DNA of 64,000 nt from Mucilaginibacter sp. cycad4 (GTDB lineage Bacteria > Bacteroidota > Bacteroidia > Sphingobacteriales > Sphingobacteriaceae): assembly GCF_034263275.1 (NCBI RefSeq), contig NZ_CP139559.1, positions 6,200,001-6,264,000 of the forward strand, read 5' to 3'. A program made the translations under genes and the position numbers. The notes under the pieces were generated by a model. It was given only the letters and a program-made list of their open reading frames with translations, ran no database searches and was not told the origin of the DNA. The first letter of the stretch is position 1; each line of letters starts with the position of its first letter. Shown one piece after another: positions 33,152 to 40,389 of this stretch.

Positions 33152-34147
33152 ATGAGTTCAATCGAAATAAACAAGGACACCTACCTGATGTGGTACGAAC
33201 AGATGCTATTGATGCGCAGGTTCGAAGAAAAAACAGGACAGTTATACGGACAACAAAAGATCAGGGGCTTTTGCCACCTGTATATTGGGCAGGAGGCTGT
33301 TTTAGCCGGAGCCATGTCTGTAATTAAACCTGAAGACAGTATGATCACCGCATACCGCGATCATGCTCATGCACTTGCCAAAGGTGTAACTCCAAAAGCC
33401 ATTATGGCCGAAATGTATGGTAAAGCTACCGGATGCTCAAAAGGCAAAGGCGGTTCTATGCACATGTTTGATAAAGAAAAACATTTTTATGGTGGCCACG
33501 GTATTGTGGGCGGCCAGGTACCATTGGGTGCCGGTATTGCTTTTGCCGAAAAATATAAAGGTACCGAGTTTGTGAACATTGCCTACATGGGTGATGGTGC
33601 CGTACGCCAGGGTGCGCTTACCGAAACCTTTAACATGGCTGCGCTTTGGAAACTGCCTGTAATTTTTGTTTGCGAAAACAATGGTTACGCCATGGGTACT
33701 TCTGTTGAGCGTACAACCATCCAAACAGATATTTATAAATTAGGTTTGCCTTATGGGATCCCCTCACAAGCTGTTGATGGTATGGACCCTGCTGCGGTAC
33801 ACGTAGCAATGGACGAAGCAGTTCAGCGTGCACGTGCAGGTGAAGGCCCAACCTTCCTTGAAATGCGTACTTACCGCTATAAAGGCCACTCTATGTCCGA
33901 TCCGCAAAAGTATCGCACCAAAGATGAGCTTGAAAGCTACAAGGCAAAAGACCCGATTGAGGTTACCAAACAAACCATCCTTACCGAAAAATATGCTGAT
34001 GAGGCATGGTTTGACGAAATGGATGCTAAAATCAAAGCTATTGTTGATGAGGCGGTACAATTTGCCGAAGAGTCGCCATGGCCGGATGCTTCAGAATTAT
34101 ATACCGATGTATATGTTCAGGAAGATTACCCTTATATCAGGGACTAA
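33152..34147 (+). CDS. pdhA: Pyruvate dehydrogenase E1 alpha subunit
   Basis: The 331-residue protein carries the E1 alpha fold: YEQMLLMRRFEEKTGQLY at the start, the phosphorylation-loop-like HGIVGGQVPLG region, and the thiamine-diphosphate motif GDGAVRQGALTETFN ending ENNGYAMG, then RYKGHSMSDP. It pairs with an E1 beta encoded elsewhere and with the E2 next to it (119 nt) to convert pyruvate to acetyl-CoA. The repeat tract 34148-34236 separates the two genes but probably does not end transcription. Confidence 0.94.
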   Translation: MSSIEINKDTYLMWYEQMLLMRRFEEKTGQLYGQQKIRGFCHLYIGQEAVLAGAMSVIKPEDSMITAYRDHAHALAKGVTPKAIMAEMYGKATGCSKGKGGSMHMFDKEKHFYGGHGIVGGQVPLGAGIAFAEKYKGTEFVNIAYMGDGAVRQGALTETFNMAALWKLPVIFVCENNGYAMGTSVERTTIQTDIYKLGLPYGIPSQAVDGMDPAAVHVAMDEAVQRARAGEGPTFLEMRTYRYKGHSMSDPQKYRTKDELESYKAKDPIEVTKQTILTEKYADEAWFDEMDAKIKAIVDEAVQFAEESPWPDASELYTDVYVQEDYPYIRD

Positions 34148-34236
34148 GTTTTAAGTCATAAGCCGATAGTCATAAGTATTAAGTTTTTTTGACTTCAGAC
34201 TTTGAACTTCCGACTTTCGACTAAGAACTAACTATA
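34148..34236. repeat. AAGTC heptamer repeat between pdhA and pdhC
   Basis: Units TAAGTCA, TAAGCCG, ATAGTCA, TAAGTAT, TAAG precede, and GACTTCA, GACTTTG, AACTTCC, GACTTTC, GACTAAG follow a T7 run, so the halves are inverted. It is the third tract of this kind, with 12989-13071 and the riboswitch insert. Confidence 0.65.
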
Positions 34237-34266
34237 TTTATACAGAATTAATAATACTATCAATAT

Positions 34267-35925
34267 ATGGCCGAAGTAGTAAAAATGCCTAAAATGAGCG
34301 ATACCATGACCGAAGGGGTATTAGCGAAATGGCATAAAAAAGTTGGCGACAAGGTTAAATCGGGCGATGTACTGGCCGAGATTGAAACCGATAAAGCTAC
34401 CATGGATTTTGAATCGTACCAGGATGGCGTATTACTGTACATCGGGATACAGGAAGGTGCTGCTGCCCCGGTTGATTCTGTAATTGCCATTTTAGGTAAA
34501 GAAGGCGAAGATTATAAATCTTTACTTGATCAGGCTGGCAGCGGCGCTGCTGCAGAACCGGCCAAAGAAGCAGCTCCTGCTGCTGATAAAGCACCTGCCG
34601 CTACTCCGGCACCAGCCGCACCAAAGGTTGACCTGTCAAGCATCCCGGCTACGGTGATCCGCATGCCTTTGCTGAGCGACACTATGACCGAAGGCACCAT
34701 CGAAAAATGGAACTTTAAAGTTGGCGATAAGGTAAAAGCTGATGATTCACTGGCCGATGTGGCAACTGATAAGGCCACCATGGAAGTTGTGGGTTACGAA
34801 GCCGGTACTTTATTATATATAGGTGTAAAAGAAGGTGAAGCTGCTAAGGTAAATGATATCATTGCTATAGTAGGTAAAGAAGGCACCGATATTACCCCAT
34901 TATTACAGGATGGTGGTTCGGCCCCTGCCGCCGCCGAAGCAGCACCTGCCGCGGAAGCTAAAGCCGAAACAACAGAGGCAACTGCTGCTGCCACTGAAAG
35001 CTCATCTGATGATGACAGCCGCGTTAAAGCATCTCCGCTTGCACGTAAAATAGCTAAAGATAAAGGCATCAACCTTAATGACGTAAAAGGCAGCGCCGAA
35101 GGCGGCCGCATCATTAAAAAAGATGTTGAAGAATATACACCGTCGGCTAAACCGGCTGCTGCTGCCGAAGCTGCACCTGCCGCTGCTCCCTCTGCAGCAC
35201 CTGCTGCAAAAGCGCCTATCGTATTGCCAACCTTTACCGGCGAAGAGAAATTTAGCGAAAGGCCGGTTACTCAAATGCGTAAAGCTATCAGCCGCCGCTT
35301 AAGCGAAAGCTTGTTCACTGCTCCGCATTTCTATGTAACCATGAGCATTGATATGGATCAGGCTATTACAGCCCGTACCCGTATGAATGAGGTTGCCCCG
35401 GTTAAAATTTCATTTAATGATTTTGTTGTTAAAGCCTGCGCTGTTGCCTTAAGGCAGCACCCTGCTATCAACTCATCATTCCTGGGCGATAAGATCCGCA
35501 CTAACGAGCATGTTCACGTTGGCGTTGCCGTTGCTGTTGACGAAGGTTTGCTGGTTCCGGTTATCAAATTTGCGGATGGTAAATCATTAAGCCACATTTC
35601 GGTTGAAGTGAAAGAGTTTGCAGGCAAAGCAAAATCTAAAAAACTGCAGCCAAATGAAATGGAAGGTTCAACCTTCACCATATCAAACCTTGGTATGTTT
35701 GGCGTTGACGAGTTTACCGCTATTATTAACACACCTAACGCATGTATCCTTGCAGTAAGCGGGATCCAGGCTGTTCCGGTTGTTAAAAATGGTGCCGTAA
35801 TACCTGGCAACATCATGAAGGTAACCCTGAGTGCCGACCACCGCGTGGTTGACGGTGCTACAGCTGCTGCCTTCCTGCAAACATTAAAACAATTATTAGA
35901 AGAGCCGGTAAGGCTGTTGATATAA
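34267..35925 (+). CDS. pdhC: Dihydrolipoamide acetyltransferase (PDH E2)
   Basis: The 552-residue E2 has two lipoyl domains (about 1-80 with K43 in ETDKATMDF; about 128-206 with K169 in ATDKATMEV), Ala/Pro/Glu-rich linkers, a peripheral-subunit-binding domain (about 253-290, VKASPLARKIAKDKGI) and the catalytic domain (about 325-552) with SADHRVVDG near the end. It transfers the acetyl group from lipoyl-lysine to CoA. Length and order fit bacterial PDH E2 with two lipoyl modules. E3 and E1 beta are not in the window. Confidence 0.95.
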   Translation: MAEVVKMPKMSDTMTEGVLAKWHKKVGDKVKSGDVLAEIETDKATMDFESYQDGVLLYIGIQEGAAAPVDSVIAILGKEGEDYKSLLDQAGSGAAAEPAKEAAPAADKAPAATPAPAAPKVDLSSIPATVIRMPLLSDTMTEGTIEKWNFKVGDKVKADDSLADVATDKATMEVVGYEAGTLLYIGVKEGEAAKVNDIIAIVGKEGTDITPLLQDGGSAPAAAEAAPAAEAKAETTEATAAATESSSDDDSRVKASPLARKIAKDKGINLNDVKGSAEGGRIIKKDVEEYTPSAKPAAAAEAAPAAAPSAAPAAKAPIVLPTFTGEEKFSERPVTQMRKAISRRLSESLFTAPHFYVTMSIDMDQAITARTRMNEVAPVKISFNDFVVKACAVALRQHPAINSSFLGDKIRTNEHVHVGVAVAVDEGLLVPVIKFADGKSLSHISVEVKEFAGKAKSKKLQPNEMEGSTFTISNLGMFGVDEFTAIINTPNACILAVSGIQAVPVVKNGAVIPGNIMKVTLSADHRVVDGATAAAFLQTLKQLLEEPVRLLI

Positions 35926-35966
35926 TTTATTGATTTCGGATATCGGATTTTCGATTTCGGATTTGG

Positions 35967-35998
35967 AAAGCGATGGGTTTAGGCTCATCGCTTTTTTT
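35967..35998 (+). terminator. pdhC terminator
   Basis: AAAGCGATG and CATCGCTTT form a 9-bp stem with loop GGTTTAGGCT, followed by a T7 tract. Just before it lies a GATTTCGG-type short repeat (35932-35964). Confidence 0.75.
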
Positions 35999-36012
35999 GT
36001 TTTATATTAAAA

Positions 36013-36122
36013 ACTGCCGCGGGCTTTCAGCCCGTGGTAACCACAAGGTAAGCTTGTAGCTTACATTCCTTCAGCTGAAAGCTGAAACAATGCGCAACCA
36101 CGGGCTGAAAGCCCGCGGCAGT
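36013..36122. repeat. Cloverleaf-like REP element with perfect 26-bp arms
   Basis: Arms 36013-36038 and 36097-36122 are perfect inverted copies and each contains the palindrome GGGCT-TTC/GAA-AGCCC. Between them are two perfect triloop hairpins: GTAAGCT-TGT-AGCTTAC (36048-36064) and TTCAGCT-GAA-AGCTGAA (36070-36086). The plan equals that of the 4514-4662 element. It resembles bacterial REP/BIME elements, which are moved by RAYT transposases; no such gene is in the window. Confidence 0.85.
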
Positions 36123-36217
36123 ATGGTATAAAACAAGGCATCCATACAGAAAAATGACACAATGACCTAATGACATCAATGACCGATATGTTGTATATTC
36201 ACGGCAAATTTTGATGT

Positions 36218-36643
36218 ATGACACTTTATAGCTTTTTTAAGGAATTCCATTTCGGTTTCAGGTACATTGTTATTGTATTGGTATTATTAGCCCTTGTGCG
36301 TGCCTTTATGGGCTGGTTGGGTAAAAGACCATATGGCGAGGGCAACCGCAAACTTAACCTGTTTGCCATGATCTCGGTTCATACGCAATTTTTGCTGGGC
36401 ATCATCCTCTTTTTCATTAGTCCGATGGTGCAGTTTAGCAAGGATACCATGAAAAACCCGATCACCCGTTATTTTACGGTTGAGCATTGGGTAATTATGC
36501 TTATTGCCATTGTTTTGATCACTATCGGGCACAGCAAATCGAAGAAAGCTGCACTGCCGGAAGCTAAGCATAAAGCCATTGCTGTCTTTTATTTGATAGG
36601 GATTGTACTTATTGCGGTAGGTATTATGCTTATTCCACAGTAA
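36218..36643 (+). CDS. Four-helix membrane protein (cytochrome b561-like)
   Basis: The 141-residue protein has four hydrophobic helices (about 12-32, 45-68, 82-102, 118-138) with His residues near helix ends (FHFGFRY, SVHTQFLLG, EHWVIML, IGHSKSKK), which could be heme or quinone ligands as in small cytochrome-b-like proteins of Bacteroidota. The assignment to a family is tentative. It stands alone between the REP element and the trp leader region. Confidence 0.65.
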   Translation: MTLYSFFKEFHFGFRYIVIVLVLLALVRAFMGWLGKRPYGEGNRKLNLFAMISVHTQFLLGIILFFISPMVQFSKDTMKNPITRYFTVEHWVIMLIAIVLITIGHSKSKKAALPEAKHKAIAVFYLIGIVLIAVGIMLIPQ

Positions 36644-36690
36644 TTCTACGTAGCTAATAGGATTTAGCAAATAAATAATTTCACAAAAAA

Positions 36691-36720
36691 TTTGACAATT
36701 CAAATTTCTTTATAAATTTG
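36691..36720 (+). promoter_or_regulatory. trp operon promoter
   Basis: TTTG at 36691-36694 and TAAATTTG at 36713-36720 with an 18-nt spacer match the Bacteroidota promoter consensus. The box ends 8 nt before the leader-peptide ATG, so translation of the leader would begin near the 5' end of the transcript. Confidence 0.65.
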
Positions 36721-36728
36721 TGACCGCG

Positions 36729-36797
36729 ATGATTAAAAACATACATACAAACAGCTGGTGGCACCAATTAAATTGGCAGCCGGCTTGCGCTTTTTGA
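36729..36797 (+). CDS. trpL: trp operon leader peptide (22 aa)
   Basis: A 22-codon frame (MIKNIHTNSWWHQLNWQP followed by ACAF and TGA) contains three Trp codons, two adjacent (36756-36761) and one at 36774-36776. Three Trp in 22 residues directly upstream of trpE, with a terminator between them, is the classical layout of an attenuator. When charged tRNA-Trp is scarce the ribosome would stall at the WW pair and leave the downstream RNA free to form an antiterminator. It is too short for ordinary gene calls. The assignment rests on sequence and position; no experiment is known to me. Confidence 0.85.
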   Translation: MIKNIHTNSWWHQLNWQPACAF

Positions 36798-36866
36798 TCA
36801 GAGACAACCTAATCAATTGTGAACCTAAATAGGAAACCCGGCGACCCCAATTCGCCGGGTTTTTTT
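36778..36866 (+). terminator. trp attenuator
   Basis: The terminator stem AAACCCGGCGA (36834-36844) with TCGCCGGGTTT (36852-36862), followed by more T, lies 26 nt before trpE. GCCGG at 36779-36783, just behind the third Trp codon, can pair with CCGGC at 36838-36842 and break the terminator stem, so it is the likely antiterminator strand. Confidence 0.75.
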
Positions 36867-36891
36867 GTTTTAAGATATTTGAAAAATAAAC

Positions 36892-38301
36892 ATGAGCACA
36901 TTTAAAATTACTACCACCTATAAAAAGCTGCTGGCCGACACCACCACGCCCGTGAGCATTTACCTTCGCCTGCGCGATGTATTCCCCAACTCATTGCTGC
37001 TGGAAAGCTCGGACTATCACAGCCGCGAAAACAGCACCAGCTATATTTGCTGCGAACCGCTCAGCGGCATTGTGCTTAACAATGGTGTGCTGAAAAAGCA
37101 GTATCCCGATGGCAGCCAGGAAGTGCATGAGGCAGGTACGTTTAACTTAATTGATCAGCTTAACAGTTTTACCGGCAGCTTTGAAACCGATTCGCTACCG
37201 CTAAAAATGATCACCAACGGATTGTTCGGTTATTTTACCCATGAGGCCGTTGAACATTATGAAACCATCAAACTAAAGCAAAGCGATGATGCTACACGCC
37301 AGATCCCGGTGATGCAGTACCATATTTACAGGTACATCATCGCTATCGACCACTTTAAAAACGAGCTCTACATATTCCACAACCAGCCCGAAGGTGCGCC
37401 AACCAACGGCGGTATCGAAAAACTGGAATATCTCATCAAAAACAAAAACTTCCCCGAGTATAGCTTTAAAAGCAATGGCGACGAAAAATCGAACCTTACG
37501 GGCGATGAGTTTATTGCTATAGTTGAAAAGATGAAACAGCATATTTACCGGGGCGATGTTTTCCAGATAGTGCCTTCAAGGGCGTTCTCCCGTACTTTCC
37601 TCGGTGATGAATTTAACGTTTACCGCGCCCTGCGTTCTATCAACCCATCACCATATTTGTTTTATTTTGATTTCGGCGATTTCAGGATCTTTGGCTCATC
37701 GCCCGAGGCGCAGATCACCATAAAAAATAACGTTGCCAACATATTCCCGATAGCCGGAACTTTTAAGCGCAGCGGAGACGATGAACGTGATGCCGAGCTG
37801 GCCCGAAACCTCGAGAATGACCCCAAAGAATCGGCAGAACACGTGATGTTGGTTGACCTGGCCCGTAACGACTTGAGCCGTCATTGCGAAAATGTAACTG
37901 TTAAAGCGTTCAAGGAAGTTCAGTATTATTCACACCTCATCCATTTGGTATCGCATGTAACCGGAAAACTGAAGCCCGGTGTATCTGCGTTCAAAGTTGT
38001 GGCTGATACTTACCCGGCGGGTACGCTGAGCGGTGCTCCAAAATACCGGGCCATGGAGATCATCGACGAAAACGAAAACATCAAACGCAGCTTTTACAGC
38101 GGTGCTATAGGTTTCCTGGGTTTTAATGGCGATTTTAACCATGCCATCATGATCCGCTCGTTTTTGAGCAAAAACAATACGCTGCATTACCAGGCAGGTG
38201 CCGGAATTGTAGCAGGCTCAATTCCCGAAAGCGAATTGAGGGAGGTTGATACCAAGATTTCGGCTTTGAGAAGGGCTTTTGAATTGGCGGAAGAGTTGTA
38301 A
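36892..38301 (+). CDS. trpE: Anthranilate synthase component I
   Basis: The 469-residue chorismate-binding enzyme carries the Trp feedback-site motif LLES at 36-39, which separates TrpE from PabB, and the catalytic C-terminal motifs IFPIAGTFKRSGDDE, LVDLARNDLSRHC, and YPAGTLSGAPKYRAMEII. With TrpG it converts chorismate and glutamine-derived ammonia to anthranilate, the first step of Trp synthesis. Both the attenuator (transcription) and the LLES site (feedback) suggest control by Trp. The stop is followed by a C5/G5 palindromic repeat and trpG. Confidence 0.95.
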   Translation: MSTFKITTTYKKLLADTTTPVSIYLRLRDVFPNSLLLESSDYHSRENSTSYICCEPLSGIVLNNGVLKKQYPDGSQEVHEAGTFNLIDQLNSFTGSFETDSLPLKMITNGLFGYFTHEAVEHYETIKLKQSDDATRQIPVMQYHIYRYIIAIDHFKNELYIFHNQPEGAPTNGGIEKLEYLIKNKNFPEYSFKSNGDEKSNLTGDEFIAIVEKMKQHIYRGDVFQIVPSRAFSRTFLGDEFNVYRALRSINPSPYLFYFDFGDFRIFGSSPEAQITIKNNVANIFPIAGTFKRSGDDERDAELARNLENDPKESAEHVMLVDLARNDLSRHCENVTVKAFKEVQYYSHLIHLVSHVTGKLKPGVSAFKVVADTYPAGTLSGAPKYRAMEIIDENENIKRSFYSGAIGFLGFNGDFNHAIMIRSFLSKNNTLHYQAGAGIVAGSIPESELREVDTKISALRRAFELAEEL

Positions 38302-38307
38302 AGCGAC

Positions 38308-38334
38308 GCCCCCTAACCCCCTAAAGGGGGAATT
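38308..38334. repeat. C5/G5 palindromic repeat, copy 1 (trpE-trpG)
   Basis: GCCCCCTAACCCCC followed by TAAAGGGGGAATT. The stem CCCCC-TAAA-GGGGG is clear. It is an exact inverted copy of the element at 39229-39253 over 25 bp. Confidence 0.75.
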
Positions 38335-38379
38335 ATAATGGATAGTTAAATTTGATAGTTTTTTAAGATATATAAAGCA

Positions 38380-39000
38380 ATGAACGAAAATATAAATACT
38401 CCTTCAAGCACCCCCTTTAGGGGGCGGGGGGGGCGAATTTTAATAATCGATAATTACGATTCCTTTACCTATAACCTGGTGCATTTGGTTAATGAGCTTG
38501 GCCTGGAGTGCGAGGTTTGGAGGAACGACCAGTTTGCCATTGAGGATGTGGATGCTTTTGATAAGATCATCCTTTCGCCGGGGCCGGGCATCCCTTCAGA
38601 GGCCGGTTTGCTGCTGGATGTGATAGCAAAGTATGCGCCGACTAAAAGCATATTTGGCGTGTGCCTTGGTCAGCAGGCCATTGCCGAAGCATTTGGCGGC
38701 AGTTTGTATAACCTTAACCAGCCTATGCACGGTATAGCCACACCTATAAAAGTTATCGATGGCGGCGAAGAGCTTTTTGCCGGTTTGCCCGAAAGTTTTA
38801 AAGTTGGGCGTTATCATTCATGGGTAGTAAGCGGAAATGATTTGCCCGATTCATTGCAGGTTACCGCAATTGATGAAGCCGATAATTCTATCATGGCGCT
38901 TAAGCATAAGCAATATGATGTGAGGGGCGTGCAATTTCACCCCGAGTCAATCCTGACCGATTATGGTAAGGAAATGATGCAAAACTGGCTAAAGGCTTAG
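38380..39000 (+). CDS. trpG: Anthranilate synthase component II (glutamine amidotransferase)
   Basis: The 206-residue protein is a class I glutamine amidotransferase with the nucleophile C95 in FGVCLGQQAI, and the His/Glu pair in VQFHPESI near the C-terminus. Canonical TrpG starts at about ILIIDNYDSFTYN, here residue 20. The first 18 residues include TPSSTPFRGRGG, which is encoded by a copy of the C5/G5 palindrome (38411-38435). No alternative ATG, GTG or TTG lies between the repeat and the conserved start, so ATG 38380 must be used. The protein thus seems to carry a repeat-derived N-terminal tail. Confidence 0.94.
   Translation: MNENINTPSSTPFRGRGGRILIIDNYDSFTYNLVHLVNELGLECEVWRNDQFAIEDVDAFDKIILSPGPGIPSEAGLLLDVIAKYAPTKSIFGVCLGQQAIAEAFGGSLYNLNQPMHGIATPIKVIDGGEELFAGLPESFKVGRYHSWVVSGNDLPDSLQVTAIDEADNSIMALKHKQYDVRGVQFHPESILTDYGKEMMQNWLKA
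38411..38435. repeat. C5/G5 palindromic repeat, copy 2 (inside trpG)
   Basis: CCCCCTTTAGGGGGCGGGGG and GGGCG continue the pattern of the two other copies, in the orientation of copy 3, but here inside codons 11-18 of trpG. Confidence 0.7.
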
Positions 39001-39099
39001 TTTTAAGGAATAATGATAACTTTGAAAAATTGATATAATTAAAACGTTATTGCGAGTTGGATCCCGCAATCCTGTGAAAGTGAAATTATAAACATTTAC

Positions 39100-39197
39100 G
39101 TCATGCCGAACTTGTTTCGGCACCCCACAGGAACGGTAACCAATTTGCTTAGCATAGTTGCTTAGCGAGTGAGGTGTTGAAACAAGTTCAACATGAC
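39100..39197. repeat. Double-hairpin repeat, copy A (trpG-trpC)
   Basis: The left arm GTCATGCCGAACTTGTTTCG onward and the right arm ending TTCAACATGAC pair over 29 nt with G-T tolerance. Each arm is itself a hairpin: TGCCGAA/TTCGGCA on the left, TGTTGAA/TTCAACA on the right. The centre has TTGCTTAGC twice. Copy B is at 53235-53331. Confidence 0.8.
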
Positions 39198-39228
39198 AAG
39201 CATGTTCGTTATCAACAAAAAATAAACA

Positions 39229-39253
39229 TTCCCCCTTTAGGGGGTTAGGGGGC
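39229..39253. repeat. C5/G5 palindromic repeat, copy 3 (directly before trpC)
   Basis: TTCCCCCTTTAGGGGG followed by TTAGGGGGC is the exact reverse complement of copy 1. It ends 3 nt before the trpC ATG, so the last G run occupies the ribosome-landing zone. Confidence 0.75.
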
Positions 39254-39256
39254 TTT

Positions 39257-40039
39257 ATGACGATACTTGATAAAATAGTTGCCAATAAAAAAAGAGAAGT
39301 TGCTTCGGCAAAAAAACGTACATCGTATACCGTACTTGAAGAATCGGATCATTTTCACCGTGAAACATATTCTTTCAAAGAATTTCTGCTCGATCCGGCA
39401 CGTACCGGTATCATAGCCGAGTTTAAACGTAAATCGCCTTCAAAAGGGATTATTAACGATAAGGTGCGGGTTAGTGCCGTTACCACGGATTATGCCGCTG
39501 CCGGCGCTTCGGCGCTTTCAGTTTTAACCGACCGAAACTTCTTCATGGGCCGCAAAGCCGACCTGGTAAAAGCGCGTTCGGTAAACAGCATCCCTGTACT
39601 GCGCAAGGATTTTATGATTGATGAGTACCAGGTGATAGAAGCCAAGTCATTAGGCGCCGATATCATCCTGCTTATAGCCGCTATACTTACCCCTGCCGAA
39701 ATTGATACCCTGGCCAAACTTGCCAAAAGTATTGGCCTTAATGTGTTGCTTGAGGTACATAACCTTGAAGAGCTGGAACGCAGCATTAACCCTAACCTGG
39801 ATGCCATCGGTGTAAATAACCGCAACCTGGCCGATTTTACTGTATCGGTAGAAACCTCGTACAAATTGGCCAAACATATCCCCGCCGAGTTTATGAAGAT
39901 TTCGGAAAGCGCTATCAGCGATCCTCAAACTATCCGGCACCTTAAACTGGAAGGTTTTAATGGTTTTCTTATTGGCGAAACGTTTATGAAACAACAGGAT
40001 CCCGGACAGGCCATGCGTGATTTTGTGGCTTTGTTATAA
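39257..40039 (+). CDS. trpC: Indole-3-glycerol phosphate synthase
   Basis: The 260-residue TIM-barrel enzyme shows the family signature IIAEFKRKSPSKGII near 50-65, then VLTDRNFFMG, VLRKDFMIDEYQ, and the phosphate-binding FLIGETFM at the end. It converts carboxyphenylaminodeoxyribulose phosphate to indole-3-glycerol phosphate. It is third in the attenuated trp unit, 256 nt after trpG, a gap filled by two repeat elements where trpD is often found. trpD, trpF, trpB and trpA are not in the window. A strong terminator ends the unit. Confidence 0.95.
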   Translation: MTILDKIVANKKREVASAKKRTSYTVLEESDHFHRETYSFKEFLLDPARTGIIAEFKRKSPSKGIINDKVRVSAVTTDYAAAGASALSVLTDRNFFMGRKADLVKARSVNSIPVLRKDFMIDEYQVIEAKSLGADIILLIAAILTPAEIDTLAKLAKSIGLNVLLEVHNLEELERSINPNLDAIGVNNRNLADFTVSVETSYKLAKHIPAEFMKISESAISDPQTIRHLKLEGFNGFLIGETFMKQQDPGQAMRDFVALL

Positions 40040-40389
40040 GCCTGCCGACAAATTTTGAATACTATTTACAACGCTGCCGGTTGGGAGATGATTGCCGGCA
40101 GATCCTATAAATTGTATAAGGTACACTATTAAACAAATTTAATGCCCGGTTATTTCCTAACCGGGCATTTTTTTAACCTATAAAAGAAATTCTTTCACGC
40201 TGGTTTCATTGTTCATTTTGTTCATGTTTTATTGAACATATTTTTAGTATTTTACGTAAAAAGGCACACATCATTGCCGGGTTGGTATAAAATAACAGTA
40301 TTATCTGCCAATCTTTAAAACTGTGCTCAATAAGGGGAGTCGTTAAAATGCGCCGCTTGCAGCCACATTTATTGAGTATAAAGAGACTT
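40040..40389. other. Intergenic region after trpC
   Basis: No gene is supported in these 350 nt. It holds the trpC terminator and a short AT-rich part with GTTCAT three times (about 40211-40226) and TTGAACAT after it, which could pair as TGTTCA/TTGAACA. This may be a regulatory site for the large surface-protein gene, but no known operator is recognised. Confidence 0.45.
40141..40175 (+). terminator. trp operon terminator
   Basis: AATGCCCGGTTA, loop TTTCC, TAACCGGGCATT and a T-run. A 12-bp perfect stem. Confidence 0.85.

Noticed and set aside
36013..36122. Possible tRNA because of the cloverleaf fold
   Set aside because: Stem lengths do not fit a tRNA, there is no T-loop TTCGANTC or CCA-type end, and the arms are perfectly inverted.
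38308..39253. Site-specific inversion of the trpG segment
   Set aside because: The inverted copies are palindromic repeats of a dispersed family, no recombinase gene is nearby, and inversion would disrupt the operon; kept only as a low-interest note.
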